Part shown: one piece after another, positions 28,896-37,105 of the stretch
How positions within the stretch are numbered: the stretch's first letter is position 1
Layout: each line of letters begins with the position of its first letter
From: CAVQAH01 sp963784195
GTDB lineage: Bacteria > Acidobacteriota > Vicinamibacteria > Vicinamibacterales > 2-12-FULL-66-21
Assembly: GCA_963784195.1 (NCBI GenBank)
Contig: CAWARA010000031.1
Location: 248,001 to 312,000 of the forward strand
Direction of reading: 5' to 3'
DNA: 64,000 nt
Position numbers and translations under genes: made by a program
Notes under the pieces: model-generated
What the model was told of the DNA's origin: nothing
The model's input: only the letters and a program-made list of their open reading frames with translations
The model's database searches: none

Positions 28896-28930
28896 GGGTC
28901 AGACCGGGGTCAGACCTCTGTCTGACCCCT
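28896..28930. repeat. GGTCAGACC-type palindromic repeat supplying the pncB stop
   Basis: The block holds gggtcagacc followed by a stem of ggggtcaga (28906-28914) and tctgacccc (28921-28929) around cctctg. It lies between the convergent DASS transporter and pncB genes. On the minus strand the last pncB codons (RGQTEV) and its stop TGA (28910-28912) are part of this element. A related copy is at 53897-53917. Confidence 0.75.
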
Positions 28931-30234
28931 CAGCTGGTCCAGACGAGAGCTGACAAGGACGGGGTAGGACGCTTCAGCCTCCAGGTCACGCAACGGCTCC
29001 GGCAACTCGGCGATCAGGTCGCGTGCTCGCGCGCGGATGGCGGCGAGCGTCTGCCGTTGCACGACGCGAGCCCCACCGCTGACGACTTGCTCCAGCAATG
29101 GACGTCCGTGGCCCGTCTCGTCGTCGAGCGCGATCACGTCGCGCGCGGCTTTGTCCTCTTCGATCACTCGGAATACCTGCTTCCGCCCGGGCCACGTCGC
29201 CTTCCCGGTGCTGCGCTTCATCACGTCGCGGACGCGCTGTGCCCTCCAGCAACTGGACCAGCTTGTAGACACCGCCCAGCGCAGGGGCATCCTCTGACGT
29301 GGTCAGCGCCGTGCCGACACCGAACGCGTCGATGGGTGCACCGGCGGCGATCAGGTCGCGGATCCGGTTCTCGTCGAGGTCGCCGCTGACGAGAATGCGC
29401 GTCGACGTCAAGCCGGCCGCGTCGAAGATCGCTCGGACTTGCCGGCTCAACTCGAGGAAATCGCCGCTGTCGAGCCGCACCGCTGGGGGCCGGAGTCCTG
29501 CCGCCACAACGAGGTTCGCCGCGGCGACCGTATCGTAGGTATCGAGCAGCAGCACGCTGTGTTCGCCAAAGTTGTCGACGTAATGCTGAAAGGCCTCCAA
29601 CTCCGATCCGGCGGCGAGCACCCATGAGTGCGCCATCGTTCCCGAGAGCGGAATGCCGAACTCGCGCCCCGCTTCAACGAACGACGTGCTGTCACATCCT
29701 CCGATATGCGCGGCCCTTGCGGCATACAGCGCGGCTTCGACGCCGTGTGCCCGTCGCGCACCGAACTCCATGACAGGACGACCGCCCGAGGCGCCGACGA
29801 TCCTCGCCGCCTTGGACGCGATCGATGATCTGGAAATTGACGATAGCGAGGAGCGCGGTCTCGAGAAGCTGGGCCTCGGCGAGCGGCGCCGTGACGCGAA
29901 TGACGGGCTCGTACGGAAAGAACGGCGTGCCTTCTGCGACGGCCCACACGTCGCCCGTGAACCGGAACTGCCGCAGATATCCGAAAAAGGCGGGCGACGC
30001 GCGACGCAGGGCCGGAATCGCCTGAATCCAGCGGACGTCCTCTTCAGTGAATCTCAGCGACTCGATGAAATCGAGTGCGGTGTCGAGACCTGCGGCAATG
30101 ACGAATGATCGATGCGGTGGCAGCCGCCTGATGAACAGCTCGAATGTCGCCCGCTGATTCTCGACGCCGCCGGCGAGGTAGCCGGCGATCATCGTGAGCT
30201 GGTAGAGGTCGGTGTGGAGCGCGGTCGCCCTCAT
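28910..30234 (-). CDS. pncB: Nicotinate phosphoribosyltransferase (frameshifted twice)
   Basis: Three frames make one protein. The start MRATALHTDLYQLTMIAGYL is the classic N-terminus. After an indel near 29812 the frame continues with AARIVGASGGRPVMEFGARR, SGTMAHSWV, LLLDTYDT, VRLDSGDF, VSGDLDENRI and GVGTALTTS, all NAPRTase motifs. After another near 29245, at a ggg run, it continues to RGQTEV and the stop at 28910. The enzyme makes nicotinate mononucleotide from nicotinate in NAD salvage. The shifts look like sequence errors. The C-terminus lies inside a palindromic repeat. Confidence 0.85.
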
Positions 30235-30327
30235 GCAGGATCCTGCGTCGCACCGGGCCATACTGCGAAGATTGCAACGACCGCGGAAGGCTGCCCGTGC
30301 ACAGTCTGCAACGTCTTCAGGCCGGAC

Positions 30328-30900
30328 TCAGCGTCGCCTGCGCCCGCCTCGAGCTTTGATCGCCTCGCTCAGCGTCGTGATTTGAGCCTGAATCTGCGTC
30401 TGAACGCCTTTCAGGTCTGACACGACTTCCAGATACAACTCTTTGGCGAGCTTCGCGCGCGCTTCTTGCAGAGCGGCATCGACGCGTTGCGCCGCTTGTC
30501 GCGCGGGCGTGATCTGTGCCGGCGGCACGCGCGCATCTTCAGCGGATTTCATCGAGGAACGAAGCTGTTGCAGCCCGGTCGCGGTGGTGGAAACGGCAGA
30601 CTCCGCTTCGCTGCGCGCACGGGCCTTGCCGTCAGCGGCCTGACGTGCCGCGTCCTGCGCCTGCTCGCTGGCATCGAGCGCCCGCGAGAGCGCCAGCCGG
30701 TAATCGCGTTGCTGGACGGCGTCGTGCGCCTGCTGGAGGGCCGTGGTGGCGGCGGTGAACGTCTCGGACGCATACCGCTCGGCGCCGGCGGCGCGCGCGG
30801 CGTCGATGGCGCCCTGTGCCCGATCGATTTCCTTCTGTGGAGGTTCAGAACATGCGGCGCACACGACGAGTGCGCACAGGAGCAGCCACAGGCGACGCAT
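30328..30900 (-). CDS. DUF4398-type helical lipoprotein
   Basis: The 190-residue protein begins MRRLWLLLCALVVCAACSEPP, a lipoprotein signal with the lipobox Cys near residue 17. The rest is Ala/Gln-rich and strongly helical (AQGAIDAARAAGAERYASETF, QQAHDAVQQRDYRLALSRAL, QAAQRVDAALQEARAKLAKE) and looks like a coiled coil or helical hairpin as in DUF4398 proteins. These are thought to be periplasmic or envelope-anchored, with function uncertain. The ATG at 30900 is chosen; the longer ORF reaching 31446 is antisense to radC and is a shadow. The gene diverges from radC with a 31-base gap. Confidence 0.7.
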   Translation of the reverse strand: MRRLWLLLCALVVCAACSEPPQKEIDRAQGAIDAARAAGAERYASETFTAATTALQQAHDAVQQRDYRLALSRALDASEQAQDAARQAADGKARARSEAESAVSTTATGLQQLRSSMKSAEDARVPPAQITPARQAAQRVDAALQEARAKLAKELYLEVVSDLKGVQTQIQAQITTLSEAIKARGGRRRR

Positions 30901-30931
30901 CAGTCCGAAAGTATAGCAGGGATGGTGTACG

Positions 30932-31600
30932 ATGAAGACGGTTGCGGCGCACGATCGGCCGCGCGAGAAGCTGCAACGCCTCGGCTCGTCGGCGCTCGGC
31001 GACAACGAGTTGATGGCGATCGTGCTCGGGCACGGCCGCTCGAATGCCAGCGCGCTCGATTTGGCGAATACGCTCCTTGCCGGCATCGGCGGCGCCGATG
31101 GTCTCGCACGAGCGCGCCTCGACGACCTGACGAAGATCGACGGCATCGGTCCCGCTCGCGCGGCCCAGATCCTCGCCGCCGTCGAGTTGGGACGCCGAAC
31201 GCTGACACGAGGCGGACGGCAGCGGGTCCAGGTCACGTCACCGCAGACCGTGGCCGACCTGTTGCTGCCGCAGTACGGCAACCGGCCGGTCGAACAGTTT
31301 GGCGTCGTGCTGCTCGATACCAAACACCGCGTGCTGCGGACGACGATCGTCTCGATCGGCACGCTGGACGCCAGCATCGTGCATCCCCGCGAGATCTTCC
31401 GCGAGGCGACGGCGGCCGGGGCGGCAGCCATCGTGCTGTTCCACAATCACCCGTCAGGGGATCCGGAACCGAGCGCCGACGATGTCCAGCTGACCAAGCG
31501 GATGATGGCGGCGGGCGTGCTGATGGGAATCGACGTGATCGATCACGTCATCCTCGCGGACGTCAGGTATTGCAGCCTGCGTGAGAAAGGGTTCATCTGA
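30932..31600 (+). CDS. radC: RadC-family JAMM-domain protein
   Basis: The 222-residue protein has the N-terminal helix-hairpin-helix part (DNELMAIVLGHGRSN, DLTKIDGIGPARAAQILAA). Its C-terminal JAMM domain holds LDTKHRVL and the metal-binding HNHPSGDPEPSADD. RadC (YeeS/MPN) proteins are widespread; a DNA-repair role is historically claimed but not firmly established, and a metallohydrolase activity is predicted. The larC gene begins at the next base, so the two are probably cotranscribed. Confidence 0.88.
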   Translation: MKTVAAHDRPREKLQRLGSSALGDNELMAIVLGHGRSNASALDLANTLLAGIGGADGLARARLDDLTKIDGIGPARAAQILAAVELGRRTLTRGGRQRVQVTSPQTVADLLLPQYGNRPVEQFGVVLLDTKHRVLRTTIVSIGTLDASIVHPREIFREATAAGAAAIVLFHNHPSGDPEPSADDVQLTKRMMAAGVLMGIDVIDHVILADVRYCSLREKGFI

Positions 31601-32914
31601 GTGGCAAGAACGGCGTACTTCGATTGCTTCTCCGGAGCGTCGGGCGACATGGTGCTCGGCGCGCTGCTCGATCTCGGTCTGCCACTCGACGGCCTGCGTG
31701 CCGCGCTCGGCAGCCTGGCCGTCGAGTATGGAGAAGTCCGCGTCGATCGCGTGTTGCGTGCGGGCGTCTCGGCGTCGAAGTTCCGCTTGATTGAGCACGG
31801 AGAGGCGCCGGAGCCTGTGACCGTGCAACACGATCACCACCAACACCACGATCACGCGCACCACGATCACCATCATCACGACCAGCACCGTCAGGTTCGC
31901 GAGCATCACCACGACCATGCGCACGGTGGCGGCGCAGGGCACCACCATCACCGCAGCCTGAAAGAGATTGCCGCCTGCATCGAGCGGTCCTCGCTGTCAC
32001 GAGCGGGCAAGGACCGCGCGATACATCTGTTCGAACGGCTCGGCGAGGCTGAGGCGGCCATTCACCACTCGACGCTCGACAAGGTTCATCTGCACGAGGT
32101 CGGCGCCCTCGACTCGATCATCGACATCGTCGGCTCCGTGCACGGGATGGAGTGGTTGCAGGCGACTGCCATCGTCGCGTCGCCGTTGAATGTAGGCAGC
32201 GGCACGGTGACCTGCGAGCATGGCGAGTTTCCCGTTCCAGCGCCGGCCACCGCCAGGCTCCTCGCGGGTGTTCCCGTGTATGCCGGACCTGTGCGCGGCG
32301 AAATGGTGACGCCAACGGGCGCCCTTCTGATCTCGTCGTACGCCGGAAGTTATGGCCCCATGCCGCCCATGCGCCTCGAAGCGATTGGGTATGGCGCGGG
32401 CGATCGGGACGTGAAGAACCATCCGAACGTGCTGAGAATCTTCATCGGAGAGAGCACGCGGGACCACTCGGAGGAGATCGTCGTGCTCGAGTGCGAGATC
32501 GACGACATGAACCCCCAGCTGTTCGGGCCGTTGATGGATCGCCTCTACGAGGCGGGCGCGCTGGACGTGTACTACGCCGCGGTACAGATGAAGAAGAACC
32601 GGCCTGGCACGCTCGTCACCGTTCTCGCTTCACCCGCCGGCCGTGAGAAGCTGGCCGGCATCCTGTTCGCGGAGACGACCACGATCGGCGTGCGTTACCA
32701 GACCGTCACGCGGGAGTGCCTGGACCGCGCGATGGAGACGGTGCAGACTCCACTGGGCCCGATTCGTTTCAAGATCGCGCGCCGCGACGGCCGCGTTGTC
32801 AACGCGTCGCCGGAGTTCGACGACTGCGCGCGGGCGGCGGCCGAGCATCGCGTCGCGATCAAGGATGTGCAGGCCGTTGCGATGAAGGCCTGGTTGGATG
32901 GGAAGTCCAGCTGA
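31601..32914 (+). CDS. larC: LarC, nickel-pincer cofactor (NPN) synthesis protein
   Basis: The GTG start immediately follows the radC stop and gives a 437-residue protein. AYFDCFSGASGDMVLGALLDLG is the LarC N-terminus. Residues ~77-117 form a histidine-rich insert with about 22 His. KVHLHEVGALDSIIDIVGSV and VECEIDDMNPQLFGPLMDRL-like motifs follow (LECEIDDMNPQLFGPLMD). LarC inserts nickel into the pyridinium dithiodicarboxylate cofactor of LarA-type racemases and epimerases. Unlike in lactobacilli, the gene reads through as one frame, and no larA, larB or larE lies in this window. Confidence 0.9.
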   Translation: MARTAYFDCFSGASGDMVLGALLDLGLPLDGLRAALGSLAVEYGEVRVDRVLRAGVSASKFRLIEHGEAPEPVTVQHDHHQHHDHAHHDHHHHDQHRQVREHHHDHAHGGGAGHHHHRSLKEIAACIERSSLSRAGKDRAIHLFERLGEAEAAIHHSTLDKVHLHEVGALDSIIDIVGSVHGMEWLQATAIVASPLNVGSGTVTCEHGEFPVPAPATARLLAGVPVYAGPVRGEMVTPTGALLISSYAGSYGPMPPMRLEAIGYGAGDRDVKNHPNVLRIFIGESTRDHSEEIVVLECEIDDMNPQLFGPLMDRLYEAGALDVYYAAVQMKKNRPGTLVTVLASPAGREKLAGILFAETTTIGVRYQTVTRECLDRAMETVQTPLGPIRFKIARRDGRVVNASPEFDDCARAAAEHRVAIKDVQAVAMKAWLDGKSS

Positions 32915-32921
32915 CTTGTCA

Positions 32922-33005
32922 CGTAGCCTTGGCGTGTCGGAAGCCTGTCCGCCGTAGCCTTGGCCGAAGGGTAGGACCTGTCCCGCCGTAGCCTTGGCGA
33001 AGGCG
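32922..33005. repeat. Three copies of a CGTAGCCTTGGCG repeat
   Basis: The motif cgtagccttggcg occurs at 32922-32934, 32953-32965 (last base c) and 32987-32999, separated by sequence containing gcctgtcc and ggacctgtcc. The last copy runs into gaaggcggac, giving gccgtagccttggcgaaggc, a partial palindrome. The block fills the larC-metG gap. Confidence 0.75.
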
Positions 33006-33015
33006 GACACACGAT

Positions 33016-35060
33016 ATGCCACGATTCTATTTGACCACCGCGATCGACTACGTCAACAGTCGTCCGCACCTGGGGACGGCGTACGAGAAGGTCGCCGCCG
33101 ACGTCATCGCTCGCTACAAGCGGCTTGCGGGGTTCGACACCCATTTCGTGATGGGGAACGACGAGCATTCGCAGAACGTGTTCCGCAAGGCACGCGAGCT
33201 CGGCGAAGAGCCCCTGGCCTACTGCGATCGTATGGCGCAGGAGTTCACGGACGTCTGGCGCCGGTTGGACGTGTCGTTCGACGACTTCATCCGGACGACA
33301 GAGCCGCGGCACCGGGCGGGCGTGCAGGAGCTCGTCCGCCGGATGACGGCTGCCGGCGACATCTACGAAGGGCACTACGAAGGGTGGTACTGCGTCTCGT
33401 GCGAGGCCTTCAAACCGGAGAAGGATCTCGTCGACAGCCTCTGTGCGATTCATCGCACCAAGCCTGACTGGATTCGCGAGAAGAATCACTTCTTCAAGCT
33501 CTCGCGCTACCGCGATCCGCTGCTGGCGCATTTCGCAAGTCACCCGGAGTTTCTCGTTCCGGAAATCCGGCGGAACGAGATCCTCAGGCTGCTCGAGGCG
33601 GGGCTGGACGACATCTCGGTCAGCCGCGCCGGACAGTCCTGGGGCATCCCGATGCCACAAGACCCGGCCAGTGTGATCTACGTGTGGGTCGACGCGCTCA
33701 TCAACTACATCAGCGCGGTGGGCTTCGGCACCGATCCGGCGATGGTCGAGAAATGGTGGCCGGCCGACCTGCACGTCATCGGCAAGGACATCACTCGGTT
33801 CCACGCGGTGATCTGGCCGGCGATGCTGATGAGCGCGGGTGTGCCCGTGCCGAAACAGGTTTTCGGGCACGGCTGGCTCCACCTCAAGGGCGAGAGGATG
33901 AGCAAGTCCTCGGGAACGGCAGTGGAGCCGCTCGACGCGGCTGTCGCGGTTCGGCGCGGATCCGCTGCGGCTCTACCTGGTCAAGGAGATCACCTTCGGC
34001 AGTGACGGGGATTTCACCTGGGAACGATTCGAGGAACGCTACAACGTCGACCTGGCGAACAATCTCGGCAACCTGGTGAGCCGCATTGTCGCGATGGCCG
34101 AGAAGTATCGCGACGGCCGCCTGGTATCCGCAAGTGCTCCCGGTCGGTTGCCAGGTGAGGCGGCGCAGGCCCTCGACGTGTACCGCCGAGCGATGGATGC
34201 GTTTGCGCTCGAAGAGGGCGTTGCGGCCGTCTTCGGGCTGATCGATGCCGCCAACGAGTTCATCGCGAGCACCGAGCCCTGGGCCCTCGCCAGAGATCCC
34301 GCCAATCGAGATCGTCTGACGCAGGTGCTCTTCGACGTCGCTGAGGCCGTCCGGGTCGCTGCGATCCTGCTGCTACCCGTGATGCCGGCGTCCGCGCGCG
34401 AGATCCTCCGGCGTGTCGGTGAGACGCGCCGCGCAGAGGACCTTCGGCTCGACGATGCACGGTGGAGAAGCGACGGCGAGCGCGTGCTGATCAAAGGTGA
34501 GCAGCTGTGGCCGCGCACCCCGCCTTCGCGCGCTGAGGAAGGCACGCGCTTCGGCGCGGCCTCGCCAAAGCCTGTCGCCGGGCAATTCTTGCGACAGGCG
34601 GAGGCGGGCGAGTCCAGACCTGAGTCAAAGAGGAGCGTCATCGTGGAAAAACCCGACAGTGCAACGCCGCCGGCCGCGCCGCCCGCGACGACCCCGCCGC
34701 AGACGGCCGCACCGGCACAGCCGACCGGCAGGCGACCGCATCAGCATCGACGATTTCATGAAAGTCGATCTGCGAGTGGCGAAGGTGCTCGCCGCGGAGA
34801 AGGTACCGAACTCACGGAAGCTCGTGAAGCTCAACATCGACGTCGGGACCGAGCAGCGCACGCTGGTCGCCGGGATTGCGGAGTCCTACGAGGCCGAGCA
34901 ACTCGTCGGCCGCACCATCGTCATGGTCTTCAATCTCAAGCCCGCCAAGTTGATGGGGATCGAGTCCAACGGCATGGTGCTCGCCGCCAGCCCGGACGGC
35001 GGCAAGCCGACGCTCGTGAGCTTCGACCAGGAGATCGCCCCGGGGACGCGGGTTCGCTAG
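33016..35060 (+). CDS. metG: Methionyl-tRNA synthetase with C-terminal tRNA-binding domain (two frameshifts, repeat insert)
   Basis: The N-terminus RFYLTTAIDYVNSRPHLGTA carries the HIGH-type signature (PHLG) and GERMSKSSG is the KMSKS loop. The frame shifts near 33955 to FGADPLRLYLVKEITFGSDG and the anticodon-binding domain (WERFEERYNVDLANNLGN). It shifts again near 34734 to ISIDDFMKVDLRVAKVL, the EMAP-II/Trbp111-like domain ending VSFDQEIAPGTRV. In the linker between these domains, in the frame of the anticodon domain, lies one copy of a ~95-bp repeat (34518-34612). The enzyme charges tRNA-Met and is essential, so the indels are probably sequence errors. Confidence 0.88.
34518..34612. repeat. 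95-bp repeat, copy 1, inside metG
   Basis: This copy aligns over its full length with 35099-35193, at about nine of ten positions. Both begin cccgccttcgcgcgctga and end gcgacaggcggaggcgggcg. Its outer arms (cccgcctt... / ...aggcggg) and inner parts (cgcttcggcgcg, cctgtcgccgggcaa / gcgacagg) are palindromic. It is translated in the metG linker. Confidence 0.8.
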
Positions 35061-35098
35061 TTGGCGTCGTGAGCCGAGTCCCGAGCTTGAGCCGAGCC

Positions 35099-35193
35099 CC
35101 CCGCCTTCGCGCGCTGAAGGACGCGAGCGCTTCGGCGCGGCCTCGCCGAAGCCTGTCGCCGGGCAACTCACGCGACAGGCGGAGGCGGGCGAG
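35099..35193. repeat. 95-bp repeat, copy 2, between metG and tatD
   Basis: This is the same element and orientation as 34518-34612, about 580 bases further on, just past the metG stop. It is flanked by a gagccgagccc / gagccccgagcccc direct-repeat-like context. The 168-base metG-tatD gap holds little else. Confidence 0.8.
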
Positions 35194-35228
35194 CCCCGAG
35201 CCCCGGCCAATAGCCCCCGAGCGTCCAC

Positions 35229-36027
35229 ATGATAGACAGTCACTGCCACCTGGCTGACGCCGCCTTCGCCGATGACCTCGAAGGTGTCGTCGGCCGGGCG
35301 CACCAGGCGGGTGTCACCGCTGCGCTCTGCGTTCTGAGTGCGGGCGACGAGGCCGAATCTGCCGCTGCCGCGCGGGTCCGGTCGTTGTGGCCGGCGGTAC
35401 GCTTTTCGGTCGGAGTCCATCCGCACAACGCGGGAAGGTTTGCAGAACAAACCGTCGCAGCGGTGGATGCCGTTCGCAGTGGCCTCGCAACACAGCGAGG
35501 CGAAGGCGATCGGCGAGATCGGCCTCGACTATCACTACGATTTTTCACCGCGAGACACACAGCGCGAGGTCTTCGCTGCGCAGGTGGCATTGGCCGTCGA
35601 AACCGGTCTGCCCGTCATCATCCATACGCGCGAAGCCACCGACGATACGTTCGACGTTCTGCACAGCGCCGGGCAGGGGATCGTCCGCGGCGTATTCCAC
35701 TGTTTTACCGGCGATACGGCGATGGCGCGACGCGCACTCGACATCGGCTTCTTCATCTCGCTGGCCGGGATCGTGACGTTTCCACGTGCCGAGGAACTGC
35801 GCGAGGTCGCGCGGATGGTGCCGGCCGACCGGTTGCTGATTGAGACCGATTCGCCATATCTGGCACCCACGCCGCACCGGGGAAAACGCAATGAACCGGC
35901 GTACGTCGCCAGGGTCGCGGAAGTCATTGCCGGCGTGCGTGCGATATCGGCGGATGAGGTTAGCGCGCTCGTGACACGGAATTTCACGGCGTTGTTTGGT
36001 CCAACTGTTTCGGTTCAAACGGCTTAG
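35229..36027 (+). CDS. tatD: TatD-family metal-dependent hydrolase (frameshifted)
   Basis: The start MIDSHCHLADAAFADDL carries the HxH metal motif and FSVGVHPHNA follows. An indel near 35495 (likely an extra A in caacac) shifts the frame to SEAKAIGEIGLDYHYDFSP, PVIIHTREATDDT, VFHCFTGDTAMARRAL and LLIETDSPYLAP, all TatD motifs, ending at 36027. The family is Mg-dependent DNase/RNase-like. It lies between metG and a polyprenyl synthase gene; metG-tatD adjacency is a common arrangement in many bacteria. Confidence 0.88.
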
Positions 36028-36031
36028 CGCG

Positions 36032-36061
36032 TTGACACCCTGCGCAAATCTCCAGTATTGT
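36032..36061 (+). promoter_or_regulatory. Sigma70-like promoter of the polyprenyl synthase gene
   Basis: TTGACA (36032-36037) and TATTGT (36056-36061) are 18 bases apart. The -10 element overlaps the first possible start codon (TTG 36058) of the downstream gene, which argues that translation starts further downstream. Confidence 0.5.
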
Positions 36062-36090
36062 GGGTCAACCGGCAGGCTCGGGCTTACCTC

Positions 36091-37098
36091 TTGAGCGACA
36101 CAGCACAGAAATCCACCGTCTCCGCCGATCTGGTCCAGATCTTCGAGCCTATCCGCGCCGATCTCGACGCGGTCGAGCGCGAGTTCGTCCGCCATATCCA
36201 GTCGCGGGTCGCTCTGATTCCCGAGATGGGCCGCTACATCCAGAAGAGCGGCGGCAAACGCGTGCGTCCGGCGGTGCTCCTCATGGCTGCGCGCCTCAGC
36301 GGCTATCAAGGGGACAAGGCCGTTCTCTATGCATCGGTGGTCGAGTTCATCCACACCGCGACGCTCGTCCACGACGACATCATCGATGGTGCCGACCTCC
36401 GTCGCGGCAGGCTTGCCGTGCACTCACGATGGGGCAACGACATCACGGTGCTGCTCGGCGACTACCTCTACATCAAGTCGATGGCCATGGCGCTCACGCA
36501 GGATTCGCTGGAGATCATCCGGCTGCTCTGCGACGTGACGCTGCGGATGATCGAAGGCGAGCTATACCAGCTGACGAAGACCGGCGACGTCGACATCACT
36601 GAAGAGGAACACTTCGAGATCATCCGCCGGAAGACCGCATTTCTCTTCGGCGGCTGCGCGCAGATCGGCGGGCTGCTTGGCGGCGTGACCCCCGAAGGGG
36701 AGAACGCACTGCGGGACTACGGGTTCAACCTCGGCATCGCCTTCCAGCTCGTGGACGATCTGCTGGACTACACGGCCGATGCCGCCGCGCTCGGCAAGCC
36801 CGTCGGGGGCGATCTTCGCGAGGGCAAGGTGACGCTGCCGGTGATTCAGCTCCTGCGCCGCGGCGGCGCCGAGGCCGACGGGCTCATTCGCGACGTCGTC
36901 CGGGATCGCGCGGTATCGGCGGAGCAGTGGCGCGAAATTCTCCGCCTCCTGCACGAACATCGGACGCTCGACGTCGCCTACGAGCGAGCGCTCGAATACG
37001 GTCATCGCGCGAAGGACTGCCTGGCTGTGTTCCCGCCCAGCCGCGAGCGCGACGCGCTGATGGCTTTGACCGACTACGTGCTCTCGCGCGACCGATAG
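36091..37098 (+). CDS. Long-chain polyprenyl diphosphate synthase
   Basis: The protein carries the two aspartate-rich motifs of trans-prenyltransferases: LVHDDIIDGADLRRG (DDxxD) and FQLVDDLLDYTAD. SGGKRVRPAVLLMAARL also binds substrate, and RKTAFLFGGCAQIG follows. It extends an allylic diphosphate with isopentenyl units, giving the quinone side chain or possibly lipid carriers. A TTG at 36091 (SDTAQKST...) is preferred to the TTG at 36058, which lies in the predicted -10 box; the ORF start remains uncertain. ligA follows seven bases later and may share the transcript. Confidence 0.85.
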   Translation: MSDTAQKSTVSADLVQIFEPIRADLDAVEREFVRHIQSRVALIPEMGRYIQKSGGKRVRPAVLLMAARLSGYQGDKAVLYASVVEFIHTATLVHDDIIDGADLRRGRLAVHSRWGNDITVLLGDYLYIKSMAMALTQDSLEIIRLLCDVTLRMIEGELYQLTKTGDVDITEEEHFEIIRRKTAFLFGGCAQIGGLLGGVTPEGENALRDYGFNLGIAFQLVDDLLDYTADAAALGKPVGGDLREGKVTLPVIQLLRRGGAEADGLIRDVVRDRAVSAEQWREILRLLHEHRTLDVAYERALEYGHRAKDCLAVFPPSRERDALMALTDYVLSRDR

Positions 37099-37105
37099 TT
37101 CCCGC

